From JACMMS01 sp043758775 (GTDB lineage Bacteria; Pseudomonadota; Gammaproteobacteria; Burkholderiales; Methylophilaceae), in the NCBI GenBank assembly GCA_043758775.1, contig JAYVMU010000097.1:1-11968 (forward strand): DNA of 11,968 nucleotides, written 5' to 3'. The first letter of the stretch is position 1; every line of letters begins with the position of its first letter. A program made the translations under genes and the position numbers. Below the pieces are notes generated by a model. That model searched no databases and had not been told where the DNA came from. It saw nothing but the letters and a program-made list of their open reading frames with translations. Of this stretch, positions 4,451 through 11,255 are shown piece after piece.

Positions 4451-5650
4451 TTGCAAACTAATAGCAAATTAATTGTTTTACCTGCAATAACAACTATTGA
4501 AAATATGCAGTTCCCATCTACTATTGATGGTAGCAACGGAATCAATCGTGCCATTGGTAATCGTCCTCAGATAGCCGCTAATAATGATCTTGATGCTATA
4601 AAGGTATGGCTAGCTCGATACAATGATACTAAAACCACCTTTGATAGCTACCGTAAAGAAGCTGAACGTCTATTGCTGTGGTCTGTAGCTGAATTAGGTA
4701 AGCCACTCTCATCGTTAACGCATGAGGACTTTTTGGTCTATCAACGCTTTCTTGGCGATCCTCAGCCTATTAGTAGATGGATTATGGCCAAGCGTAAGGT
4801 TTCTCGTGAAGACCCCTTCTGGCGACCGTTTGCAGGCCCCCTCTCCCCTGCTAGTCAACGCCAGGCTATCATCATACTCAATGGCATGTTTTCGTGGCTT
4901 GTGAATGCAGGTTATCTAGCGGGCAATCCCCTCTCTTTATCAAGAAACCGCCAACGTAAAGCGAAACCTCGAATTACACGCTTCCTAGATGAGGATCTGT
5001 GGAATGAAGTAAAACTTACTATTGAAAGCATGCCTAGAGAAACTAATCGTGAGCGTGAACATTATTACCGTATACGTTGGTTATTTTCTTTGCTATACAT
5101 TTCTGGCATTAGGGCTTCAGAAGTTACTCAAAATACCATGGGTGGTTTCTTTAGTCGAAAAGATAAAAGTAGCGAATCACGGTGGTGGTTAGAGATAACC
5201 GGTAAAGGCGATAAAACCAGAATCGTCCCAGCCACTAATGAACTCATGCTCGAACTTGGACGTTATCGTAGAGAAATGGGATTCACAATAAACCCCATAG
5301 AGGGCGAATCTACACCTCTATTATTACCCATAGGAGGTAAGCAGCGAGGAATGACTAGGAGCGCAGTTCATTTGATATTAAAACAAGTTTTTAAAAACAC
5401 GGCTAAAAGATTGCTAGATCGTGGACCAGATTCAATCACTCAAGTCGCCAGACTTGAGGCCGCGTCCGCGCACTGGATGAGACACACGGCAGGCTCAAAT
5501 ATGACATCGTCAAACATGGATATTAGACATGTGCGTGACAATCTTGGACATGAGTCGCTGACAACGACTAATAACTATCTGCATTCTGAAGATGATAAAA
5601 GACATCAAGATACTGAAGATAAGCATCGTTTAAATTGGGCATCTCGCTAG
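4451..5650 (+). CDS. Tyrosine site-specific recombinase (XerC-like integrase or resolvase)
   Basis: The 399-residue protein has a SAM-like core-binding domain (about 45-165, including the segment TFDSYRKEAERLLLW and SLTHEDFLVYQRFL). A C-terminal catalytic domain follows. Visible catalytic residues are Arg221 (SGIRASE), Lys252 (TGKGDKTR), His341 and Arg344 (HWMRHTAG), His367 (NLGHESL) and the nucleophile Tyr376 (TNNYLH). It belongs to a large accessory-genome recombinase group in Beta- and Gammaproteobacteria. TTG 4451 is used as start because an in-frame stop precedes it at 4445-4447, and the residues before Met19 (ATG 4505) resemble family N-termini. Neither start has a good ribosome-binding site. 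It is divergent from the kfrA-like gene, and its 3' end abuts the broken yggU gene, suggesting it mediated that insertion. Confidence 0.9.
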   Translation: MQTNSKLIVLPAITTIENMQFPSTIDGSNGINRAIGNRPQIAANNDLDAIKVWLARYNDTKTTFDSYRKEAERLLLWSVAELGKPLSSLTHEDFLVYQRFLGDPQPISRWIMAKRKVSREDPFWRPFAGPLSPASQRQAIIILNGMFSWLVNAGYLAGNPLSLSRNRQRKAKPRITRFLDEDLWNEVKLTIESMPRETNREREHYYRIRWLFSLLYISGIRASEVTQNTMGGFFSRKDKSSESRWWLEITGKGDKTRIVPATNELMLELGRYRREMGFTINPIEGESTPLLLPIGGKQRGMTRSAVHLILKQVFKNTAKRLLDRGPDSITQVARLEAASAHWMRHTAGSNMTSSNMDIRHVRDNLGHESLTTTNNYLHSEDDKRHQDTEDKHRLNWASR

Positions 5651-5861
5651 GTGTAACGCCAAATAAAGGGGCAAGGTACCGTAACATGTGATCCGTAGCC
5701 TTACCTCTCACGGGCGTAGCCGTTACACTGACTTTGAGTTGATTCCCTTTGGATTTGCCAATGGCATCACAGCTAGCACTGGGTTTACCTAGGATGTTGA
5801 CCACTAAAACGTCACCATCCCAAGTAAAAAAACTATGTCCAGTGATATTGCGCGGCTGCAT
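5568..5861 (-). pseudogene. yggU: YggU/DUF167 protein, 3' end replaced by the inserted element
   Basis: Residues 1-71 fit the YggU/DUF167 family: WDGDVLVVNILGKPSASCD, then GNQLKVSVTATPVRGKATDH and MLRYLAPLFGVTPSEM. In intact members, about 95-105 residues long, this is followed by a final strand with an 'SGxxSRxKxhxI' pattern. Here, from about Met72 on, the frame reads PNLNDAYLQYLDVFYHLQNADSY. That is the antisense of the recombinase C-terminus, and it stops at 5568. The joint lies at about 5640-5655, next to the recombinase stop. The family's function is poorly defined. The gene is last in a minus-strand run, 9 bp after yjdM. The hybrid protein lacks the closing strand, so it is probably nonfunctional. 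Confidence 0.8.
5640..5660. mobile_element. Right junction of the recombinase-bearing element in yggU
   Basis: To the right, the minus strand encodes recognisable YggU residues up to GVTPS. To the left, it is antisense to recombinase codons. The crossover is therefore within about 20 bp of the recombinase stop codon (5648-5650). No copy of the adjoining yggU sequence could be found at another position in the window, so the left boundary and any att duplication probably lie beyond base 1. Confidence 0.6.
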
Positions 5862-5870
5862 TGTTTTGAA

Positions 5871-6218
5871 CTAAGCCTTTTTTAGAAAGCAGGCTTTTAG
5901 CATGAACTGGCCAGCGTCCATCTTGCAATCCACTTCATGATCGCCACCGACCAAGCGAATGCTCTTCACTTTGGTACCCATTTTAAGCGTGATAGAAGAA
6001 CCCTTCACTTTTAAGTCTTTGATAAGTACCACTGCGTCACCATCATGTAAGATATTGCCATTCGAATCTTTGACCACTACTTCTGTTGAATCGGTTTTGG
6101 CGTCTGGAGACTGTTTTATTGACCATTCATGTCCACAGTCAGCACAAACATAGTTATCTGCGTCTGGGTAGGTATTTTCCATGTCGCATTGCGGACAAGC
6201 TGGAATAGTCGTCTTCAT
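5871..6218 (-). CDS. yjdM: YjdM (PhnA-family) zinc-ribbon protein
   Basis: The 115-residue protein has an N-terminal zinc ribbon: CPQC (Cys8, Cys11) and CADC (Cys25, Cys28) followed by GHEW. A conserved C-terminal domain has VKDSNGNILHDGDAVVLIKD and VKGSSITLKMGTKVKSIRL. This matches E. coli YjdM (about 111 residues), historically called PhnA. The old alkylphosphonate link is not well supported and the molecular role is unknown. Of two adjacent ATGs (6219-6221 and 6216-6218), the second is preferred because the AGAGGA site is too close to the first. The gene sits 9 bp before yggU and 45 bp after the YkgJ-type gene on the same strand, so probably co-transcribed. Confidence 0.88.
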   Translation of the reverse strand: MKTTIPACPQCDMENTYPDADNYVCADCGHEWSIKQSPDAKTDSTEVVVKDSNGNILHDGDAVVLIKDLKVKGSSITLKMGTKVKSIRLVGGDHEVDCKMDAGQFMLKACFLKKA

Positions 6219-6222
6219 CATT

Positions 6223-6228
6223 TCCTCT
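6223..6228 (-). promoter_or_regulatory. Ribosome-binding site deciding the yjdM start
   Basis: AGAGGA on the minus strand ends 1 base before the first of two tandem ATG codons and 4 before the second. The GAGG core is 2 and 5 bases away respectively, favouring initiation at 6218. Confidence 0.5.
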
Positions 6229-6263
6229 AAATTATAAATAAGTTGTAATTGAAAAATTTTCTA

Positions 6264-6638
6264 TCAAACTAGCACTTGGCGCGTTGTTTCAAAAAACTGA
6301 TAAATATCCTGCTCAATTTTTGGATTAATCATGATCTCTGGTCTTTTTCCTCTAGGGCATGCCAGTTTGGGTGTAGTACCAAATATACGACAAATCAAGG
6401 GGCGTTCTAAATACACTGTGCAGCCATTATCACTGAGGTGAGGGCAACTTAAGTTTGCAAGCGCTGTTGCATGCGCCTCATCACTTTTAACTGGTAAATT
6501 TGCCATCTCATAACTTGATGTGGTGACAGGCCCACAGCAGTCATGACAGCCAGTCTCACATACGAAAGAAAGGATGCTCTTGTGAAAGAATTTAATTTTT
6601 TGTATGTGCATATGCGTTTCTATAGTGTCGCTATTCAT
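6264..6638 (-). CDS. YkgJ-type cysteine-cluster protein (putative Zn/Fe binding)
   Basis: The 124-residue protein has a Cys pattern typical of the YkgJ/CxxCxxCC group: C27-ETG-C31-HD-C34-C35, then Cys65 (SCPHL), Cys73 (GCTVY), Cys83 in RPLICRIFGTTP, and Cys94 (ACPRG). The segment CxVYxxRPxxCRxFG is the family hallmark. Members are thought to bind zinc or iron and have no established reaction. The start at ATG 6638 overlaps the end of the spermidine-synthase-like gene by 8 bases, indicating translational coupling. A second in-frame Met (residue 10) could also serve as start. The Cys set appears complete, so the gene is probably functional. Confidence 0.85.
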   Translation of the reverse strand: MNSDTIETHMHIQKIKFFHKSILSFVCETGCHDCCGPVTTSSYEMANLPVKSDEAHATALANLSCPHLSDNGCTVYLERPLICRIFGTTPKLACPRGKRPEIMINPKIEQDIYQFFETTRQVLV

Positions 6639-7461
6639 TGCTTCTAATATTCAGACTTGAAAAGTAACGCCCACTCAGAGAGGCTGGTGTTTTCTCTAAG
6701 CGTTTGATTATCTTGAGAGCCGTATCGTGTAGTGGTATTGGATGCTGGCGTTTCAATTTGTGCGTTGCTTCTAAAATGTTTTCTTCCGGAATTGGGAAAT
6801 ACACGCCTTTGTAAGCAAATACGATTTTATTGCCATCCTCTTCCGCATCTACTACTACAACTTGATCTTGAAAACACTCACGAATACGCGCAACATAAGT
6901 GCCAAATTTCTGATCTCTGCCAAGTAGATTAACTACTAGTACACCACCATCATTAAGCTTAGCGTAACAGTTAGCATAAAATCTTGAGGTACCCAGTCTG
7001 GCTGGGTGTCCTTGCGCATCAAAACCATCGACAAGTAAAACATCTACTTTTTCAGAAGAATTTAATACATAATTTGCACCATTGGCATGCAGAACTTTAA
7101 ATTGTTCACTATCCGCTGGTACCATGAACTTATCGCGCAATGCTATGACTTGAGCATTAATCTCTACCGCTGTGACTGTTGCTTCAGGCAGATGTTTAAC
7201 GCAATATTTAGCTAGTGAGCCTCCACCCAAACCTATCATGGCAACACTTTTTGGTGTGGGATTGAATAGCAAAAAACCCATCATAGTGCGGGTGTAGCCC
7301 AACTCAAGTTTATCGGGATCATCTAAACTCATGGCGCTTTGTATCCATCTAGAGTCGAAGCACATTAAAAGCTTCTTGTTTTCATTTATAAGAATTGGTG
7401 TACTTGGTGGGTTTTTTACTTTTGCATCAATTGCATCGATTAAATCTTTAAGAAAACTCAC
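6631..7461 (-). CDS. Spermidine/spermine-synthase-like methyltransferase-fold protein
   Basis: The 276-residue protein has a Rossmann-fold glycine motif MIGLGGGSLAKYC (75-87), an acidic residue closing strand 2 (VTAVEIN, Glu100), and the strand-4 motif VDVLLVDGFDAQG (139-151). These belong to the polyamine-synthase (SpeE) fold, which binds decarboxylated S-adenosylmethionine in true synthases. The N-terminus is short, and the usual synthase segment with 'YHExxxHxP' is not evident. It may therefore be one of the many SpeE-like orphan enzymes rather than a genuine spermidine synthase. It starts 4 bp after the GNAT gene ends and overlaps the YkgJ-type gene by 8 bp, so the three are tightly linked. 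The substrate is unknown. Confidence 0.78.
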   Translation of the reverse strand: MSFLKDLIDAIDAKVKNPPSTPILINENKKLLMCFDSRWIQSAMSLDDPDKLELGYTRTMMGFLLFNPTPKSVAMIGLGGGSLAKYCVKHLPEATVTAVEINAQVIALRDKFMVPADSEQFKVLHANGANYVLNSSEKVDVLLVDGFDAQGHPARLGTSRFYANCYAKLNDGGVLVVNLLGRDQKFGTYVARIRECFQDQVVVVDAEEDGNKIVFAYKGVYFPIPEENILEATHKLKRQHPIPLHDTALKIIKRLEKTPASLSGRYFSSLNIRSNE

Positions 7462-7465
7462 TGAA

Positions 7466-7948
7466 TTAACCTTCGTTAGGTTGGCTAATTATCTTATGAC
7501 TTATATTCACAAGTGAGTGATGACGTTGGCTTTTGGAGTAGTCGTATAATTCTTCTCGCCACTCGAAACCGCATGCCTCCCAAAATTGCTGGGCTATCAG
7601 ATTGTCACGCTTTACTAGGCAGTGAATTCTTGTTATGCCGTCTCTCTTTAATGCTTCCACAGCAACACTCACCAACTTAGTGCCAATTGAACGCTCACGA
7701 TAATCTGGTTTGACTGCTAAATGATATAAATGACCGCGCCAGCCATCATGTCCTGCTAATAAGGCACCCACTAATCTTGAGCCTGCGTACGCGGCATAAT
7801 TCGAGGTTGGATTTTTTTGTAAAAATAGTGCTAGTGAATTAGCCGTTTCAACTGGCCTCACCTCGATAGCTTCGGCAGCAACCCAAAGCTTCAGTAATTT
7901 TGCATAATCATCCGCCGTAAGCAATTTGTATTGGATGGGTAATCTCAC
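7466..7948 (-). CDS. GNAT-family N-acetyltransferase
   Basis: The 160-residue protein shows the GNAT layout: an N-terminal helix region with DDYAKLLKLWVAAE, strand SNYAAYAGSRLVGALLAGHD, the acetyl-CoA-binding strand-helix YHLAVKPDYRERSIGTKLV (75-93), and RIHCLVKRDNLIAQQFWEACGF. In the pyrophosphate-binding motif (Arg/Gln-x-x-Gly-x-Gly/Ala) the first Gly is Ser87 (RERSIG), a small deviation. The substrate is not predictable. It starts inside the stop of a ribbon-helix-helix gene (ATGA overlap at 7945-7948), an arrangement shared with TacA-TacT-type toxin-antitoxin operons. The LW/GHDGWRGHLYHLAV pattern is, however, more like housekeeping acetyltransferases. It heads the linked spermidine-synthase-like and YkgJ-type genes. 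Confidence 0.87.
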   Translation of the reverse strand: MRLPIQYKLLTADDYAKLLKLWVAAEAIEVRPVETANSLALFLQKNPTSNYAAYAGSRLVGALLAGHDGWRGHLYHLAVKPDYRERSIGTKLVSVAVEALKRDGITRIHCLVKRDNLIAQQFWEACGFEWREELYDYSKSQRHHSLVNISHKIISQPNEG

Positions 7949-8139
7949 TGATCATTGCCCTTTCCATTTATTGGCATTCGTACAATTTGCTCAGGAGTTC
8001 CATGCTGATGGACATAATCACGAATCATCTGGCGCACTACTTGGGATGCTGTTAAATCGTGAGCATCGCAAATCTCCTCAAATATCTTTTTCTTAGTAGG
8101 ATCTATCAAGAGTGTAAATCTTGCAGTACGGTTTTCCAT
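7945..8139 (-). CDS. Ribbon-helix-helix (CopG/MetJ-like) DNA-binding protein, 64 aa
   Basis: The sequence ENRTARFTLLIDPTKKKIFEE gives the N-terminal beta-strand (TARFTLLID), and HDLTASQVVRQMIRDYV gives the second helix with the conserved turn (residues ~28-43). This is a complete ribbon-helix-helix dimerisation and DNA-binding unit with a short tail of about 17 residues. It is the first gene of a six-gene minus-strand run and overlaps the acetyltransferase by 4 bp. The upstream spacer contains a perfect inverted repeat (8155-8164 and 8179-8188) plus a third half-site, so autoregulation and possible control of the divergent transporter gene are likely. It could act as an antitoxin if the acetyltransferase is toxic. 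Confidence 0.8.
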   Translation of the reverse strand: MENRTARFTLLIDPTKKKIFEEICDAHDLTASQVVRQMIRDYVHQHGTPEQIVRMPINGKGNDQ

Positions 8140-8154
8140 ATTTTCATTTCCATA

Positions 8155-8188
8155 TAATGTTAATCATATGTTAATATAATTAACATTA
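8155..8188. promoter_or_regulatory. Operator in the divergent rhh-sulP spacer
   Basis: TAATGTTAAT (8155-8164) and ATTAACATTA (8179-8188) are perfect reverse complements. A further copy of ATGTTAAT is at 8168-8175, so three half-sites are spaced roughly one turn apart. A TATAAT hexamer at 8187-8192 overlaps the right arm and could be the -10 element of the plus-strand transporter promoter. Binding there would affect both directions. The ribbon-helix-helix protein encoded next door is the obvious candidate ligand. Confidence 0.55.
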
Positions 8189-8210
8189 TAATACAATCAG
8201 AAAGTGCATC

Positions 8211-9842
8211 ATGATTGCGATACTAGAAGCAAAAAGAGCTGGTCTGCTGTCGAAAAAGCACTGGTTGAACAATGTCTTAGCTGGGATGATTGTTGGCGTA
8301 GTGGCGCTCCCTTTAGCCATGGCTTTTGCAATCGCTTCTGGTGCAAAACCTGAGCAAGGGCTTTATACGGCAATCGTTGCTGGTGGCTTGACTTCATTTT
8401 TTGGTGGTAGCCGATTACAAATTGCAGGACCTACTGGTGCTTTTATTGTCATCTTGGCGGGTATTACAGCTAAATATGGTATTGGTGGGCTACAGGTAGC
8501 CACACTGATGGCTGGGATCATGTTAATGATAATGGGTCTTACGCGCCTAGGTGGTGTGATTAAATACATTCCAGACCCCGTGATTGTCGGATTTACCAGT
8601 GGTATAGGGGTCATTATTTGGGTTGGTCAGTGGAAAGATTTTTTTGGTTTAACGCTCAAACCTGGCGTTGAGCACTTCCATGAAAAGTTCTGGCATTTAG
8701 TACAAGCTTTTCCGAGCCTACAATTTGAGACTACGGCAATAGCATTGTTAACGCTAGCGATATTGCTGTTACCCAAACGTTTTTTTAAACGTGTTCCATC
8801 GCCGTTGGTGGCGATGGTGTTTGCAACTGTTGTGCAGTGGCTTTTTGATTTTGAACACGTTGCAACGATTGGTAGTGCATTCGGTGGCATACCGCAGAGT
8901 CTTCCACGCTTTGAAATTCCCTCAATGACGATGACTGAGGTTTTGCAACTGATTGGGCCTGCTTTCACCATTGCATTGCTGGGTGCTATTGAATCCTTAT
9001 TGTCTGCTGTTGTAGCAGACAGTATGACGGCGACCAAACATGATTCTAATCAGGAGTTAATTGGTCAAGGCATCGCTAATATTTTCTCACCATTATTCGG
9101 CGGCTTTGCAGCAACGGGGGCTATTGCTCGTACCGCCACCAGTATTCGCAATGGTGCAACTAGTCCGCTAGCAGGTATAGTGCATACATTGACACTGATA
9201 GTCATTGTATTGGCTTTAGCGCCACTAGCTTCGCATATACCTCTCTGCGCCTTATCTGCGATTCTATTTGTGGTGGCTTGGAATATGAGTGAACTGCATC
9301 GTTTTAGTCACATGATACGAACCGCACCAAAAGCCGATGTTGCAGTGCTATTAATAACGTTCTTATTAACAGTCTTTGGTGATTTAGTAATTGCAGTCAA
9401 TATAGGTGTGGTGCTGGCTTCTCTGTTATTTATGAAGCGCATGAGTGAAGTTGTCACAGTAGAGCAACAGAGTATTGAAGTCATTAGAAATGAAGTTGGA
9501 GAACGCCACGCTGCCCTTCTGGCAACTACCAAGGTATTTACGCTAGAAGGACCATTCTTTTTTGGCATAAAAGAGCGGCTGGAAAATGCACTCGAACATG
9601 CGCACCGACATGCAGACATCCTTGTTCTGAGAATGAGTGGTGTGCCCATGATAGATGCCACTGGCCTGCAATCTCTGTGGGATTTGTTTGATAACTGCAA
9701 GCGTCATCAGACGCGACTAGTACTGTGTGAGGCCAGATCTAATGTGCTGGAAAAACTTAAGCTGGCTGGTCTAGTAGATCAGATAGGTCAGAAAAATTTA
9801 ATACAGCACATTCAACAACTTGAGGTAATGGAATTTGATTGA
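8211..9842 (+). CDS. SulP-family anion transporter with STAS domain
   Basis: The 543-residue inner-membrane protein has about 10-14 hydrophobic segments and SulP signatures: VALPLAMAFAIASGAKPEQGLYTA near the N-terminus, GGSRLQIAGPTGAF (66-78), and LLGAIESLLSAVVADSM in the core. The soluble C-terminal STAS domain (about residues 425-543) includes VLRMSGVPMIDATGLQSL, where the 'D-(S/A)-(S/T)-G' loop is typical. SulP proteins carry sulfate, bicarbonate, dicarboxylates or other anions. The substrate cannot be told from sequence. Length is normal and it looks intact. It is divergent from the ribbon-helix-helix operon across a shared operator and overlaps the next gene by 8 bp, so the two are coupled. 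ATG 8211 has only a weak purine-rich leader (AGAAAG). Confidence 0.93.
   Translation: MIAILEAKRAGLLSKKHWLNNVLAGMIVGVVALPLAMAFAIASGAKPEQGLYTAIVAGGLTSFFGGSRLQIAGPTGAFIVILAGITAKYGIGGLQVATLMAGIMLMIMGLTRLGGVIKYIPDPVIVGFTSGIGVIIWVGQWKDFFGLTLKPGVEHFHEKFWHLVQAFPSLQFETTAIALLTLAILLLPKRFFKRVPSPLVAMVFATVVQWLFDFEHVATIGSAFGGIPQSLPRFEIPSMTMTEVLQLIGPAFTIALLGAIESLLSAVVADSMTATKHDSNQELIGQGIANIFSPLFGGFAATGAIARTATSIRNGATSPLAGIVHTLTLIVIVLALAPLASHIPLCALSAILFVVAWNMSELHRFSHMIRTAPKADVAVLLITFLLTVFGDLVIAVNIGVVLASLLFMKRMSEVVTVEQQSIEVIRNEVGERHAALLATTKVFTLEGPFFFGIKERLENALEHAHRHADILVLRMSGVPMIDATGLQSLWDLFDNCKRHQTRLVLCEARSNVLEKLKLAGLVDQIGQKNLIQHIQQLEVMEFD
9822..9825 (+). promoter_or_regulatory. Ribosome-binding site supporting a TTG start
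   Basis: GAGG lies 9 bases before TTG 9835, inside the end of the transporter gene. The only nearby ATG (9842) is out of frame with the pseudo-receiver, so this site selects the TTG. Confidence 0.5.
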
Positions 9843-10173
9843 TGAAAAAACAGCTTTAGTAGTCCTAGATAAAAATAAAGATCCGAACGACATGATTGCC
9901 TTTTTAGCGGAGAGAGGGATTCGCTCAGAGGTGCACGACGCTTATTCTAGCGCCTTAACAGCATTTAAAGCTAGTCGTTATCCCTATGTTTTTGTCTCAA
10001 TGGACATGGAGAGAGAAGATCCTCTGGAAATTATTGATGAAATACGCTTAACAGAACGAGATTTAGGTCTCGCTCCCGCACTCGTATTTGTTGCTGGGCA
10101 GTATCGCCAGCCATTAGCATCCGAATTAAAAAAATATAATATTTGTGGCGTTATTCGCTCTAATAAGATGTAA
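9835..10173 (+). CDS. Pseudo-receiver (CheY-like) protein coupled to the SulP gene
   Basis: The 112-residue protein has the alternating pattern of a response-regulator receiver: TALVVLDKN, then GIRSEVHDAYSSALTAFKASRYPYVFVSMDMEREDPLEIIDEIR, then PALVFVAGQ and YNICGVIRSNK. Aligning ME-RED-PLE with the usual 'MPxxDGxE' puts Ser55 where the phospho-acceptor Asp should be. The acidic pair near the N-terminus is reduced to one Asp (LDK), and the conserved Lys is Arg (GVIRSN). Phosphorylation is therefore unlikely and it may be a protein-interaction module. The start is TTG 9835, supported by GAGG at 9822-9825. It overlaps the transporter stop and no in-frame ATG is suitable. Only 3 bp separate it from hemE. 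Confidence 0.7.
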   Translation: MIDEKTALVVLDKNKDPNDMIAFLAERGIRSEVHDAYSSALTAFKASRYPYVFVSMDMEREDPLEIIDEIRLTERDLGLAPALVFVAGQYRQPLASELKKYNICGVIRSNKM

Positions 10174-10176
10174 AAA

Positions 10177-11241
10177 ATGAGCCACTTAAAAAACGACACT
10201 TTTCTACGTGCTTTATTGCGTCAACCTACCGAATATACACCCGTGTGGATGATGCGACAGGCGGGACGCTACCTGCCAGAGTATCAAGTAACCCGTAAAA
10301 AAGCTGGAAGCTTCATGAATTTGTGTAAGAACCCAAACTACGCTACCGTAGCCACTTTGCAGCCTCTAATAAGATTTCCACTTGATGCTGCTATCTTATT
10401 TTCTGACATTCTGACTATTCCAGATGCAATGGGGCTGGGACTTTATTTCTCAGAAAATGAAGGTCCAAGATTTGAGCGACCACTACGCCATGAATGGGAA
10501 GTCCGTGATCTGACACCACCAGATCCTTCAGCACAACTTGGATATGTACTGGATGCAGTCAGTCAGGTCCGTAAAGCTTTAAATGGTGAAGTTCCATTGA
10601 TAGGGTTCTCAGGAAGCCCGTGGACGCTAGCTTGCTATATGATTGAAGGTCAAGGTAGCACAGATTTTTTACATACAAAAACCATGATGTATCAACGCCC
10701 TGAATTATTACACCACATTTTAGAAGTCAATGCTCTGGCAGTAGCAGACTATCTCAACGCGCAGATTGAAACAGGCGTGCAGGCAGTGATGATTTTTGAC
10801 TCGTGGGGAGGTTTGCTGTCACATGCGGCTTATCGCGAATTTTCACTAGAATATATGGAGCGTATTCTTTCTGTTCTCGTCACAGAGCGCGATGGTCGAA
10901 AAGTACCCTGTATCATTTACACCAAAGGTGGTGGTATGTGGATGGAAAGCATCGCCAGATCTGGCTGTGATGCTGTAGGTTTAGATTGGACTGTAGATAT
11001 TGGCGAGGCAAGGCAACGAATCGGGCACAAGGTAGCATTGCAGGGCAACCTTGATCCAGCGGCGTTGTTATCTTCGCCTGAAGTGATTGAATCTGAAGTG
11101 GCAAATCTCCTTGCAAGCTATGGCAAGGGAAGTGGCCATGTATTTAATCTAGGGCATGGCATTACCCAATTTACGTCGCCAGAGAATGCTGCCGTCATGA
11201 TTGAGGCTGTGCATGAACTCAGTCGTCCTTATCACCTTTAA
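10177..11241 (+). CDS. hemE: Uroporphyrinogen decarboxylase
   Basis: HemE decarboxylates the four acetate side chains of uroporphyrinogen III to give coproporphyrinogen III in cytoplasmic heme biosynthesis. The 354-residue length is standard. Family signatures are clear: PVWMMRQAGRYLPEYQ (22-37) with the substrate-binding Arg residues, FSDILTIPDAMGLG (75-88) with the catalytic Asp77, GFSGSPWTLACYMIEG (143-158) with Tyr154, and GHVFNLGHGI near the C-terminus. The start MSHLKNDTFLRALLRQ is the usual one, although no strong ribosome-binding site precedes it. The start lies 3 bp after the pseudo-receiver stop, so translation is probably coupled to that gene. No change in any key residue is visible. 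Confidence 0.98.
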   Translation: MSHLKNDTFLRALLRQPTEYTPVWMMRQAGRYLPEYQVTRKKAGSFMNLCKNPNYATVATLQPLIRFPLDAAILFSDILTIPDAMGLGLYFSENEGPRFERPLRHEWEVRDLTPPDPSAQLGYVLDAVSQVRKALNGEVPLIGFSGSPWTLACYMIEGQGSTDFLHTKTMMYQRPELLHHILEVNALAVADYLNAQIETGVQAVMIFDSWGGLLSHAAYREFSLEYMERILSVLVTERDGRKVPCIIYTKGGGMWMESIARSGCDAVGLDWTVDIGEARQRIGHKVALQGNLDPAALLSSPEVIESEVANLLASYGKGSGHVFNLGHGITQFTSPENAAVMIEAVHELSRPYHL

Positions 11242-11255
11242 TTATAAGATTTATT

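Noticed and set aside
8363..9700. Long minus-strand open frames opposite the SulP gene
   Set aside because: They are shadows of a well-conserved membrane transporter and have no recognisable domain or start signals.
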